DNA from: Cryptosporangium minutisporangium
GTDB lineage: Bacteria > Actinomycetota > Actinomycetes > Mycobacteriales > Cryptosporangiaceae
NCBI RefSeq assembly: GCF_039536245.1
Contig: NZ_BAAAYN010000060.1
Coordinates: forward strand, 2,701 to 46,948
Reading direction: 5' to 3'
DNA: 44,248 nucleotides
How positions within the stretch are numbered: the first letter of the stretch is position 1; the number at the start of each line of letters is the position of its first letter. Below are positions 24,155 to 32,012 of this stretch, piece by piece. The position numbers and the translations under genes were made by a program. A model generated the notes under the pieces. That model saw only the letters and a list, made by a program, of their open reading frames with translations, had not been told where the DNA came from and did no database searches.

Positions 24155-25489
24155 TCACCGTGCCGGGAGGTCGGTGAGCAGCGCGTCCGGATGCGCGGGC
24201 GTCCGCACCCGGGACGCCAGCCCCGCCGCCACCACACACGCCACCGCGCCGACCAGCAGCCCGGCGCGCGGACCACCGAGATCGAGCACCCATCCGGTCA
24301 CCGCGCTACCGATCGGCGTCGTCCCGAGGTAGACGAACACCCAGAGCGCCATGATCCGCCCGCGGTAGGCCGGCGACGAGTGCAGCTGGAGCGTCGTCGA
24401 CGCGAGCGTGACGAACGTGAAGCCCGCCGCGCCGGTCAGGAACAGCGTGACGTACGCGACCGCCGGCGTCGGCGCAGCCGCGGTCGCCGCCAGCGCCAGG
24501 CCGAACGCGAGCGCCGCCCCGACCAGGTACGGCCGCCGCGGATGGCGGATCAGCCCGACGCCGAGCGAGCCCAGCACCGAGCCGACGCTCAACACCGTCG
24601 ACATCGCGCCGTACGTCCCGCCGGACCCGTCGAACGTCTCCTTGGCCAGGACCGGCAGCACCACGCCGAAGTTGAACGCCAGCAGCCCGACGATCGCCAT
24701 CATCGTCAGCGGAACCCACAGCTGCTCCCGCCCGCGGGCGTACCGGAGCGCGTCCCGGAGGCCGCCTCCGCCCGACCGCACCACCCCGGCGGAGAGCGGA
24801 CGGACGAAGACCAGCGCGACGAGCACGGCCAGGTAGGACACCGCGTTGACCGCGAAACACGGCGTCGTCCCGATCGCGGCGATCAGGACGCCCGCCAGCG
24901 CGGGGCCGACGACCCGGGCGCTGTTCATCACTACACCGTTGAGGCTCACCGCGCTGGCCAGGTCGTCCGGCGGCACGAGCGCGCTGACGAACGCTTGCCT
25001 GGCCGGCGAGTCGACGACGCCGACCAGCGCGCCGGCGACCGTGATCCCGATGACCACCGGCACTCCTGCCGCACCGTTCGCGGCCAGCAGCCACAGTGCG
25101 GCGGCCAGCAGCCCGTAGGTCGCCTGGGTGACGATCAGGAGCCGGCGGAGGTCGAACCGGTCGGCCAACCCGCCTCCGAACGGCCCGAGCAGGAGCGACG
25201 GGATGCCCCCGACCGCGAGCACCAGCCCGAGGGACGCCGCCGAGCCGGTCAGCTGGAGCACCAGCCAGGCGACCGCGGTCTGCTGGACGAACGTGCCGCT
25301 CGCGGACGCGATCTGCCCGGCGAAGTACCAGCGGAACGGCGTCGACCGCAGCGCACGGAACGCCCCCCGGCGCCGCGCCCCGGACGCGGCGGAACCCGCC
25401 GCCCCGGTCCCGGCGGAACCCTCGGAACCGGCCGGACCGGCCGGACCGGCGGTCGCTTCCGGCACCACCGCGAGCCCGTCCCGATCCAT
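24155..25489 (-). CDS. Major facilitator superfamily transporter (EntS/MFS_3-like exporter)
   Basis: A 444-residue polytopic protein with about 12 TM helices. The motif A region between TM2 and TM3 reads GGLADRFDLRRLL, and TM1 begins FRWYFAGQIASASGTFVQQT, typical of the MFS_3/enterobactin exporter group. The first 35 residues are a Gly/Ala/Pro-rich cytoplasmic tail. The ATG follows GGAGAGG by 8 nt; longer in-frame extensions upstream lack a start signal. It diverges from the leader/protease/hydrolase unit across a 262-bp region. A small-molecule or siderophore export role is possible but not shown. Confidence 0.9.
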   Translation of the reverse strand: MDRDGLAVVPEATAGPAGPAGSEGSAGTGAAGSAASGARRRGAFRALRSTPFRWYFAGQIASASGTFVQQTAVAWLVLQLTGSAASLGLVLAVGGIPSLLLGPFGGGLADRFDLRRLLIVTQATYGLLAAALWLLAANGAAGVPVVIGITVAGALVGVVDSPARQAFVSALVPPDDLASAVSLNGVVMNSARVVGPALAGVLIAAIGTTPCFAVNAVSYLAVLVALVFVRPLSAGVVRSGGGGLRDALRYARGREQLWVPLTMMAIVGLLAFNFGVVLPVLAKETFDGSGGTYGAMSTVLSVGSVLGSLGVGLIRHPRRPYLVGAALAFGLALAATAAAPTPAVAYVTLFLTGAAGFTFVTLASTTLQLHSSPAYRGRIMALWVFVYLGTTPIGSAVTGWVLDLGGPRAGLLVGAVACVVAAGLASRVRTPAHPDALLTDLPAR

Positions 25490-25751
25490 GCGCGCCGCCT
25501 CTCCGGAGCCGGCCACCGCAGCCGACAACCGGCACCGACGCTGCCACCGCGCATCCGGGCGTACATCTGTCGAACTACTGCATCCGCCGCGGAACTCGTC
25601 ACACCGGACGGTAGGGACGCCCGCCGGAAATCGTCCCCAGCGGAATGTGCCCGGCCGATTTTCGGTCTTGTTCCCGACGACCACTCAAAAGCGTCTTCCG
25701 CGCGCGGAGTACGCGTGCCACCCTCGGTTCCAACTTCTCGGGGGAGGAACG
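25490..25751. other. Divergent promoter region, locally lower in GC
   Basis: 262 bp between the MFS gene and the leader ORF. The right half is less GC-rich than the surroundings (for example GATTTTCGGTCTTG and CACTCAAAAGCG). I see no palindrome or standard -35/-10 pair. The strong ribosome binding site GGGGAGGA at 25741-25748 belongs to the leader ORF. Confidence 0.5.
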
Positions 25752-25802
25752 ATGACCGAGGTTTCATCGCACGCTATTTCGCTGCACCCGACGCGCGGGT
25801 GA
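25752..25802 (+). CDS. 16-codon leader ORF upstream of the protease gene
   Basis: ATG with a strong Shine-Dalgarno (GGGGAGGA, 3-4 nt upstream) encodes MTEVSSHAISLHPTRG and stops at TGA, whose T and G overlap a GTG (25799) in the protease frame and which lies 5 nt before the protease ATG (25808). The protease itself has no ribosome binding site, so its translation probably depends on ribosomes finishing the leader. The peptide has no regulatory codon run such as Trp or Cys; simple coupling is more likely than attenuation. A frame-broken former N-terminus of the protease is an alternative. Confidence 0.5.
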   Translation: MTEVSSHAISLHPTRG

Positions 25803-25807
25803 TCCCA

Positions 25808-26740
25808 ATGGCGCACATCATTACGGATAAACAGCTCCGCGAGGCACGAGACGGCACGGCGTGGCGCCGGGAACCGCTCGATCGGCGAATCGCCTACGCG
25901 AAACGACAGGGAATTCCGACCGCGGGAAATCCGCCGGAGGTGGTGGACGCCGCCCTCGAACGGCTCCTGGAAGGCTCCGACCTGCTGCCGGCGCTCTGGT
26001 TGGCCGCGGGATTACGGCGGGCGGACGCCGTCGCGCTGGTGAGGACACCCAGCGGCCCCGGCACCGGCTTCCTGGTCTCGCCCGAGCTGCTGCTGACCAA
26101 TCACCACGTCCTGCCCGATCCGGACGTCGCGCACGCCTCGTCGGCGCGATTCCGGTACGAGGAGGACTCCGACGGCAACATCACCCGCGCAAAAGCATTC
26201 GATTTCCGACCCGATCGGTATTTCGTCACCAGTCCCGCCCACGAACTGGACTACACGGTCGTCGCGGTCGAATCCCCTACCGACGGAACGCCGGTCGGCG
26301 CGGAGTACGGCGTGATCCCGTTGATCGCGGCGACCGGAAAAATCATGATCGGACAGCCGGTCAACATCATCCAGCACCCGCGCGGAAGTCCGCGCGAGAT
26401 CGCGATTCGGAACAATGTCCTGCTGACCGTCGACGGAACGACCCGGATCACGTATCTCACCGACACCGAGCCCGGCTCGTCCGGCTCACCCGTGTTCAAC
26501 GACCACTGGGAATGCGTGGCACTGCACCACAGCAGCGTTCCCGCGCGCGACAGCGAAGGGCGCGAGATCGACGTCACCGGCGACCCGGTGACCCCGGACA
26601 CCCCGGACGCCCTCCGGAAGTGGATCGCCAACGAGGGCATCCGCGTCTCCGCGATCGTCGCCGACCTCCGGGCGCGCACGTTCCTCCCCGACCAGCAGAA
26701 CCTGGTCGGCCGACTCCTCGACCCGGTGGAGGACTCATGA
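25808..26740 (+). CDS. Trypsin-like serine peptidase (Trypsin_2 type) with helical N-terminal region
   Basis: A 310-residue protein. Residues 1-75 are mainly helical and charged (HIITDKQLREARDGTAWRRE ... DAALERLLEGSDLLPALWLA), and I do not recognise a named domain there. The peptidase domain follows: GTGFLVSPELLLTNHHVL (catalytic His at about 99-100), HELDYTVVAV (D148) and EPGSSGSPVF (S225). No signal peptide, so it acts in the cytoplasm. ATG 25808 is preferred over GTG 25799; neither has its own ribosome binding site. The stop overlaps the hydrolase start (ATGA). Codon use is less GC-biased than the neighbours (several AAA, GCA and GGA codons), a possible sign of transfer. Such cytoplasmic trypsin-like proteases are common in predicted conflict and regulated-proteolysis systems. 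Confidence 0.85.
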   Translation: MAHIITDKQLREARDGTAWRREPLDRRIAYAKRQGIPTAGNPPEVVDAALERLLEGSDLLPALWLAAGLRRADAVALVRTPSGPGTGFLVSPELLLTNHHVLPDPDVAHASSARFRYEEDSDGNITRAKAFDFRPDRYFVTSPAHELDYTVVAVESPTDGTPVGAEYGVIPLIAATGKIMIGQPVNIIQHPRGSPREIAIRNNVLLTVDGTTRITYLTDTEPGSSGSPVFNDHWECVALHHSSVPARDSEGREIDVTGDPVTPDTPDALRKWIANEGIRVSAIVADLRARTFLPDQQNLVGRLLDPVEDS

Positions 26741-27750
26741 GCACCGGTCTGGTCTTCATCCACGGCCGCGGCCAGCAACTGTCCCGGGGCCTCCGCGGCG
26801 ACCCCGACCGCGTCACGGCGCACATCGCCCGCCGGAAGCGCGCGTGGCTCGCCGGTCTCTCCAAGGGGCTCGTCCTGGCCCGCCGCCCCCTCGTCGCGGA
26901 GAAGGACGTGTGGTTCCCGTTCTACGGCAACACGTTCGCCGACCGCATCGACGCGCACGTCGCGGCGGGCGGCCACACGCCCGACCTGGAGCGTGCCGCC
27001 GAGAGCCGCCCGGACGCGGCGGCGGCCGCCACGAAGGAACGGCTCGTCCTGGAAGCGGCGGCGGAACTCGGCTTCCGCGCCGACCGGGAACTCGGGTACA
27101 GCGACCCGGAGGCCGCCGCACAGGCCCGGCAGCGCCCCCCGACGGTGGATCCGGCCGCGGAGATCGCCTGGGGATCGGTGCTCCGGCTCCCGGTGGCGCG
27201 GTCGGCGCTGCAGTTCCTGGCCCGAAAGACCGGCGCCGCCGAGTGGGTCATCGAGGAGTTCCTCGACGACGTCGCCTACTACCTCGAGGTTCCGGCGATC
27301 CGCCAGGCGGTGATGGGTACCGTCCGCCGGGCCGTTCTGGAGGCGCGCGGGGCGCACGACGACGTTATCCTGGTGTCGCACAGCCTCGGCACGATCGTGG
27401 CCTACGACCTGTTCGACGACCTGCCGGCCGACATCCGGGTGCGCCTGCTGGTGACCGCGGGCTCGCCGCTGGGCTACCCGATCGTGCAGAAGAACCTGCG
27501 CCCGGCCGCCCGGCGCGGGCTGCCGCTCGTCCCCCGCATCCAGCCGGCAACCGACGTCGCCTGGCTCAACGCCTACGACGTGCGCGACTTCGTCGCGCTG
27601 GTGCACCCGCTCGGTACCCGGTTCCACAACGGACGAACGGCGATCCGGGACGAGGTGACGCACAACGCGTCCGATCCGCACTCGATCGCCGACTACCTCT
27701 CCGACCCCGACGTCGCCGGTCCGATCGGTGCGGCCATCGGCGGCGGCTGA
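26737..27750 (+). CDS. Alpha/beta hydrolase, lipase-like, coupled to the protease
   Basis: A 337-residue hydrolase. The first strand and oxyanion loop are LVFIHGRG (5-12), the nucleophile elbow is VSHSLGTIVAYDLF (S216), and the late candidate acid/histidine region contains VHPLGTRFHNG and THNASDPHSIADYL. Between them lies a long charged insertion (about 55-200) with helical character, which could be a lid or partner-binding region. No signal peptide or lipobox. Its ATG overlaps the protease stop, so the pair is made together. It converges with the nucleotidyltransferase with only 4 bp between. Substrate unknown. A phospholipase or acyl-ester effector activated or released by the protease is one speculative model. 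Confidence 0.85.
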   Translation: MSTGLVFIHGRGQQLSRGLRGDPDRVTAHIARRKRAWLAGLSKGLVLARRPLVAEKDVWFPFYGNTFADRIDAHVAAGGHTPDLERAAESRPDAAAAATKERLVLEAAAELGFRADRELGYSDPEAAAQARQRPPTVDPAAEIAWGSVLRLPVARSALQFLARKTGAAEWVIEEFLDDVAYYLEVPAIRQAVMGTVRRAVLEARGAHDDVILVSHSLGTIVAYDLFDDLPADIRVRLLVTAGSPLGYPIVQKNLRPAARRGLPLVPRIQPATDVAWLNAYDVRDFVALVHPLGTRFHNGRTAIRDEVTHNASDPHSIADYLSDPDVAGPIGAAIGGG

Positions 27751-27754
27751 CGGG

Positions 27755-28432
27755 TCACAGGTAGGCCTTCCGGACCCGGAGCAGCCAGTCCTCGACGGCC
27801 CGCTCGTCCGGCGCGGAGGGCAGCGGCGAGCGGGCCGCGGCGAACCGCTCCCGGGCGTCCGCGAGCACCGGTCGCGCGGCGTCGGGGTCCGCGGCCACCT
27901 CCTCGCCGAACGCGCGGTACTTCTCCGGGTCGTCGACGCGCAGCGTGAGCCGTCCGGTCGTGTAGTACTCGTAGCCCTGGTCGAGCAACCGGAGCAGGTG
28001 CCGTGCGTGCTTGGCCTGGCGCTTGCGCATCTTCGACTGGAACTGGCCGGTGGCGAGCAGCCGTTTGAACTGACTGGCGGCGTAGCCGTAGTACGCGTCC
28101 CGGACGCGCGGCGCGCTGGCGAACGCGCAGCGGATAGCGACCAGCTCGGCGCCGAGATCGGTGCGGACCTCGTAGAGCTCGTCCGGCAGCCAGAGTAACT
28201 CGGTGACGGTCGGATTGGCGTCCAGGCACAGCATCGCCAGCTTGCGCGCCTCGTGCACGGTCTGGTCAGGATCGTGGCGGACCACGGTGGCGGCGCGATC
28301 GATCGGCGGGCGCAGGCCGTGGAACGCCTCGGTGGGGGCGGCGAACACGCCGAGGCGGTCCACGTCGGAACCGGCGTGCGCGAGCCCGTACGCCATCGAC
28401 CCGACGATGCCCAGCAGCAGGGTGTTGTTCAC
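27755..28432 (-). CDS. RlaP-type (PF10127-like) nucleotidyltransferase
   Basis: A 225-residue protein of the polymerase-beta nucleotidyltransferase fold. The signature GSMAYGLAHAGSDVDRLGV gives GS(11-12) and the metal-binding SDVD (22-25). The helical middle contains FKRLLATGQFQSKMRKRQAK and HLLRLLDQGYEYYTTGRLTL, typical of the predicted nucleotidyltransferases linked to RNA repair (RlaP) and phage. The GTG start is 4 bp after the OYE stop on the same strand, so it may be co-transcribed with that gene; its ribosome binding site is weak. It could modify RNA ends or a small molecule. The nearby protease/hydrolase pair makes a defence or RNA-repair role worth considering, but nothing proves it. 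Confidence 0.8.
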   Translation of the reverse strand: MNNTLLLGIVGSMAYGLAHAGSDVDRLGVFAAPTEAFHGLRPPIDRAATVVRHDPDQTVHEARKLAMLCLDANPTVTELLWLPDELYEVRTDLGAELVAIRCAFASAPRVRDAYYGYAASQFKRLLATGQFQSKMRKRQAKHARHLLRLLDQGYEYYTTGRLTLRVDDPEKYRAFGEEVAADPDAARPVLADARERFAAARSPLPSAPDERAVEDWLLRVRKAYL

Positions 28433-28436
28433 GCCC

Positions 28437-29663
28437 TCATTGTGCGGCGGTGTGTGATTCCGTAGGGGGCACCCTCGGCGGCACCAGCACGCACCGGCTG
28501 CGCTGGAACGTCGTCGGCATGCACTTGTTGTTGTGGTTGCAGAGCGAGCGGGCGCCGGGGTCGGCGCGCAACCGGTTGATCAGGTCGGGCTCGCGGAGCA
28601 GCGCCCGGCCCAGTGCGACGAACTCGAAGCCCTCGGCCATCGCGGTGTCCATGATCGCCTTGTTCGTGATGCCGCCGAGCAGGATCATCGGCAGTTTCAC
28701 CGCGGCGCGCACCTGGCGGGCGTCGTCCAGCAGATAGCCGTCGGAGTAGGGGTACTCGCGCAGGAAGCGGTGCCCGGCCAGCCGCGCGCCCGTGCGCACC
28801 GGCGCCGGGAGCACGGCCGCGAACTCCCGGACCGGCGCGTCCCCCTTGAACAAGTACATCGGGTTGAGCAGCGAGCTGCCCGCGGTCATCTCCAGCGCGT
28901 CCAGCGTGCCGTCCTGCTCCAGCCAGCGCGCGACGACGATCGCCTCGTCCAGCCAGAACCCGCCGCGCACCCCGTCGTCCAGGTTGAGTTTCGCGAGGAC
29001 CGCGATCCGGTCGCCGGCGGCGTCGCGCACCGCACGCATGATCTCCCGCGCGAGCCGCGCGCGGTTGGCCAGGCTGCCGCCGTACTCGTCCTTCCGCCGG
29101 TTCAGGCGAGGGCTCAGGAACGCGCTGGCGAGGTAGTTGTGGCCTAGGTGGATCTCGACCGCGTCGAACCCGGCGTCGATCGCCAGGCCGACCGCGGTGC
29201 CGTACGCGCCGACGATCCGCCGCAGGTCGGCACGGCTCGCGGGTGTTCCCGCCAGCGTCGCCGGGCTGCCGGACCGGCTGGGCACCAGCACCGGCTGCCC
29301 CAGGCCGCGGGAGATCCCGACCGGCCCGGAGTGGCCGATCTGCGCCGAGGCCGCCGCACCCTGCTCGTGCACCGCGTCGGTCAGCCGCCGCAATCCCGGG
29401 ACGGCCTCCGGCTGCCAGACGATCTGGTGCCGGTCGGTGCGCCCCTCCGGTGAGACCGCGCAGAACGCGACGGTCGTCATGCCGACGCCGCCGGCCGCGT
29501 GCTCGACGTGGAATTCGATCAGGTCGTCGGTGACCAGGCCGCGCCGGGCCCGGTTCTCGTAGGTGGCCGCCTTGATCGTCCGGTTCCGCAGCGTCACCGG
29601 ACCGAGGCGGGCCGACGCGAACACGTCCGCTCCGACGGGTCCCGTCCGGTCCGGTTCGGCCAT
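28437..29663 (-). CDS. NADH:flavin oxidoreductase / Old Yellow Enzyme family
   Basis: A 408-residue FMN-dependent TIM-barrel enzyme. Features include the N-terminal LGPVTLRNRTIKAATYEN, AQIGHSGPVG, the active-site pair EIHLGHNYLASAFLSP (the usual HxAH/HxAN site altered to HLGHNYL), RLNRRKDEYGG, phosphate-binding LGGITNK and FVALGRALLREPDLINRL. A C-terminal cluster LCNHNNKCM carries two of the cysteines seen in the 2,4-dienoyl-CoA reductase-like branch. The family reduces activated C=C bonds. The ATG follows GGAG by 8 nt. It is downstream of the MMPL gene on the same strand but separated by a large hairpin. Substrate unknown. Confidence 0.9.
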   Translation of the reverse strand: MAEPDRTGPVGADVFASARLGPVTLRNRTIKAATYENRARRGLVTDDLIEFHVEHAAGGVGMTTVAFCAVSPEGRTDRHQIVWQPEAVPGLRRLTDAVHEQGAAASAQIGHSGPVGISRGLGQPVLVPSRSGSPATLAGTPASRADLRRIVGAYGTAVGLAIDAGFDAVEIHLGHNYLASAFLSPRLNRRKDEYGGSLANRARLAREIMRAVRDAAGDRIAVLAKLNLDDGVRGGFWLDEAIVVARWLEQDGTLDALEMTAGSSLLNPMYLFKGDAPVREFAAVLPAPVRTGARLAGHRFLREYPYSDGYLLDDARQVRAAVKLPMILLGGITNKAIMDTAMAEGFEFVALGRALLREPDLINRLRADPGARSLCNHNNKCMPTTFQRSRCVLVPPRVPPTESHTAAQ

Positions 29664-29690
29664 GTCCGCACTCCCTCGCACCGCCTGGAA

Positions 29691-29729
29691 GCGGCCACCG
29701 TACCAAGCAATTGCTAGGTCGGTGGCCGC
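29691..29729. terminator. Nested inverted repeat: terminator and/or operator
   Basis: Outer perfect 10-bp arms GCGGCCACCG (29691-29700) and complement (29720-29729) enclose ACCaAGCAATTGCTaGGT (29702-29719), itself an 18-bp dyad with the central palindrome AGCAATTGCT. It begins 5 nt after the MMPL stop and lies 27 nt upstream of the OYE start, so it could end MMPL transcription, bind a regulator of the OYE gene, or both. Confidence 0.7.
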
Positions 29730-29734
29730 ATTCG

Positions 29735-31876
29735 TCAGTGCAAGCGGACGTCCGGCAGGCGGGCGTCGAGGCGGCGCGGCAGCCACCAGGCGCGATCGCC
29801 GGCGAGGGCGAACACGGCCGGCACCACCAGGCAGCGGACGGCGAGCGCGTCCACCAGCACGGCGGCCGCGAGGCCGAGCCCCATCTCACCCAGCATCCGG
29901 TCGCCGCTGAGCACGAACGATCCGAACACGACGATCATGATCGCGGCGGCGGCGGTGATCACTCCGCCGGTGGTGGCGAGCCCCTCGCGCATCGCGGCCG
30001 CGGCGTCCGCGCGGCGACGCCACTCCTCGTGCACCCGGCTGACCAGGAACACCTCGTAATCCATCGAGAGGCCGAACACCACCGCGAACACGATCACCGG
30101 CAGGAACGCCTCGATCGGTCCGGGCTGAGCGCCGAGGTTCCCGTCCCCGTAGACGAACGTCATGACGCCGAGCGCCGCCCCGATGCTCAACAGGTTCGAC
30201 ACCGCGGCCTGGATCGGCACCAGGATCGACCGGAACACGATCAGCAGCATCAGCGCGGACAGTCCGACGACCGCGCCGATGAACCAGGGCAACCGTTCCG
30301 ACACGGTCTCGGCGAAGTCGATCGCCGCCGGCACCGAGCCGCCCACCGCGTAGTCGTCGCCGACGGTGCCGAGCGTGTCCCGCAGCCGGTGCACCAGATC
30401 GGCGGTGCGCTCGTCGGCCGGGCCCCACTGCGGGACGACGAGCACCGTCTGCGGCGCCGGCTGGTGCGGTACCACCGAGGCGACGCCCTGCACCGACCGC
30501 ACGGCGGCGGCCGCCTGCTCCGCCGAGGCCTCGTCCGGCGCCAGGACCAGCAGCGGACCGTTGGTACCCGGGCCGAACCCCTCGGCGATCAGGTCGTACG
30601 CCTTTCGGGTGGTGGAGTCCGGCGCGTCGGTGCCCGCGTCGGCGAAGCCCAGACGCATCCCGAGCGCCGGAACGGACAGGACCAGCAGGACGAGCACGCC
30701 ACCGACGAGCGCCGGAACCCGGTGCCGGTGGATCAGCCGCGCGAGCCCGCGCCAACGATCCCCGGCCGCCGGCGCCCCGGACCGCGACCCGGACGGTTCC
30801 CCGGACGGCCCCCCGGACCCGGACGCGCCGCGCCGCGCCGCCCGCCGGGCCTCCTGGCGCAGGATCCGCGCCTCCAGCCGACGACCGAACAGCGTCAGCA
30901 GCGCCGGCAGCAGCGTGATCGACGCGAGCATCGTCGCCAGCACGGTCAGCGCGACGCTCAGCGCGAGCGACTGGAACGCGGCCAGCCGCAGCGTCAGCAT
31001 GCCGAGCAGCGCGACGATCACCGTGATACCGGCGAACAACACCGAACGGCCGGCGGTATCCAGCGCGCGCTCGGTCGCCGCCGCGCGCGGAGCGCCCTCC
31101 CGGATCTCCTGCCGGTAGCGGACGAAGACCAGCAGCGCGTAGTCGATGCCCACCCCGAGCCCGACCAGCGCCATCATCGCGGTCGCGTAGCTCGGGACGC
31201 TCAGCAGGTGCGACGCGAGCACCACCGCGCTGACCGCGCTGCCGACTGCGAACACCGCCGTGACCAGCGGCATCGCGGCCGCGAGCAGGGAGCCGAACAG
31301 CGGCACCAGGATCACGATCGCGGCGAGCAGCCCGATCCCCTCGGCCGGGCCGCCCGACTCGTTCGCGGCGCGCACCGCGTCGCCGCCCCACTCGACCTGG
31401 TAGCCGTCGAGCTCGGTGTCGATCAGCGCGGCGACGACCTCCGGGTCGCTCTCGCCCGGTGCACTCTCCAGCGTCACGGTGGCGAGTGCGGTCCGGCCGT
31501 CCGGTGCGACCGATCCGGGGCCGGCGAACGGATCGGAGACCGCGCGGACGCCTTCCTCGTCCGCGACGCGGTCGAGCAGGCCGCGGATCGCGTCCCGGGA
31601 GGCGGGTTCGGTGAGGCCGTCGTCCCGGTGGACGACGATCGTCACCTCGTCCCGGGCGGGGCCCTGATCACTCGCGGCGAGCGCGTCGGCGACCCGTTGC
31701 GACTCGCTACCGGGCAGCGTGGTGTCGTCGGCGAACGCACTGCCGACGCGGCCCGCGGTGACGGCGAGCGCGCCGACGACGAGGACCCAGGCGACGATCG
31801 CAGCCCAGTGGTGGCGCTGCGACCAGCCAGCGAACCGGCGGAGCGGACTACGGCGGCGGACAACGGTATCGGTCAC
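29735..31876 (-). CDS. MMPL family (RND-type) transporter
   Basis: A 713-residue exporter of the MMPL class, shorter than the first one in the window. TM1 is near residues 22-42 (HWAAIVAWVLVVGALAVTAG), the first loop contains DDTTLPGSESQRV, and the first TM block has GLGVGIDYALLVFVRYR. A basic Gly/Ser/Pro-rich cytoplasmic linker sits at about 350-385. The second half mirrors the first, with GLSMDYEVFLVSRVHEEW. The GTG start is 7 nt after TAGCGT (31889-31884), fitting a leaderless message. It diverges from a NarL-type two-component system, which may control it. An inverted repeat in the shared region is a candidate site. Confidence 0.92.
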   Translation of the reverse strand: MTDTVVRRRSPLRRFAGWSQRHHWAAIVAWVLVVGALAVTAGRVGSAFADDTTLPGSESQRVADALAASDQGPARDEVTIVVHRDDGLTEPASRDAIRGLLDRVADEEGVRAVSDPFAGPGSVAPDGRTALATVTLESAPGESDPEVVAALIDTELDGYQVEWGGDAVRAANESGGPAEGIGLLAAIVILVPLFGSLLAAAMPLVTAVFAVGSAVSAVVLASHLLSVPSYATAMMALVGLGVGIDYALLVFVRYRQEIREGAPRAAATERALDTAGRSVLFAGITVIVALLGMLTLRLAAFQSLALSVALTVLATMLASITLLPALLTLFGRRLEARILRQEARRAARRGASGSGGPSGEPSGSRSGAPAAGDRWRGLARLIHRHRVPALVGGVLVLLVLSVPALGMRLGFADAGTDAPDSTTRKAYDLIAEGFGPGTNGPLLVLAPDEASAEQAAAAVRSVQGVASVVPHQPAPQTVLVVPQWGPADERTADLVHRLRDTLGTVGDDYAVGGSVPAAIDFAETVSERLPWFIGAVVGLSALMLLIVFRSILVPIQAAVSNLLSIGAALGVMTFVYGDGNLGAQPGPIEAFLPVIVFAVVFGLSMDYEVFLVSRVHEEWRRRADAAAAMREGLATTGGVITAAAAIMIVVFGSFVLSGDRMLGEMGLGLAAAVLVDALAVRCLVVPAVFALAGDRAWWLPRRLDARLPDVRLH

Positions 31877-31942
31877 ACCGGCGACGCTAGGGAGCGCGCC
31901 GGGACACCACATCGGTCGACGATCGGCCCGGCAATCGCTCAC

Positions 31943-31962
31943 CGACGTACCACCGTACGTCG
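31943..31962. promoter_or_regulatory. Inverted repeat in the MMPL / two-component divergent region
   Basis: Perfect 8-bp arms: CGACGTAC-CACC-GTACGTCG. It lies 66 bp upstream of the MMPL start and 50 bp upstream of the kinase start. Size and symmetry suit a dimeric regulator, possibly the response regulator encoded to the right. Confidence 0.55.
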
Positions 31963-32012
31963 AGAGGCGACAGTTCCTCGCCCGGCCGCGAGCCCGTGGT
32001 TACGCTCGCCCC

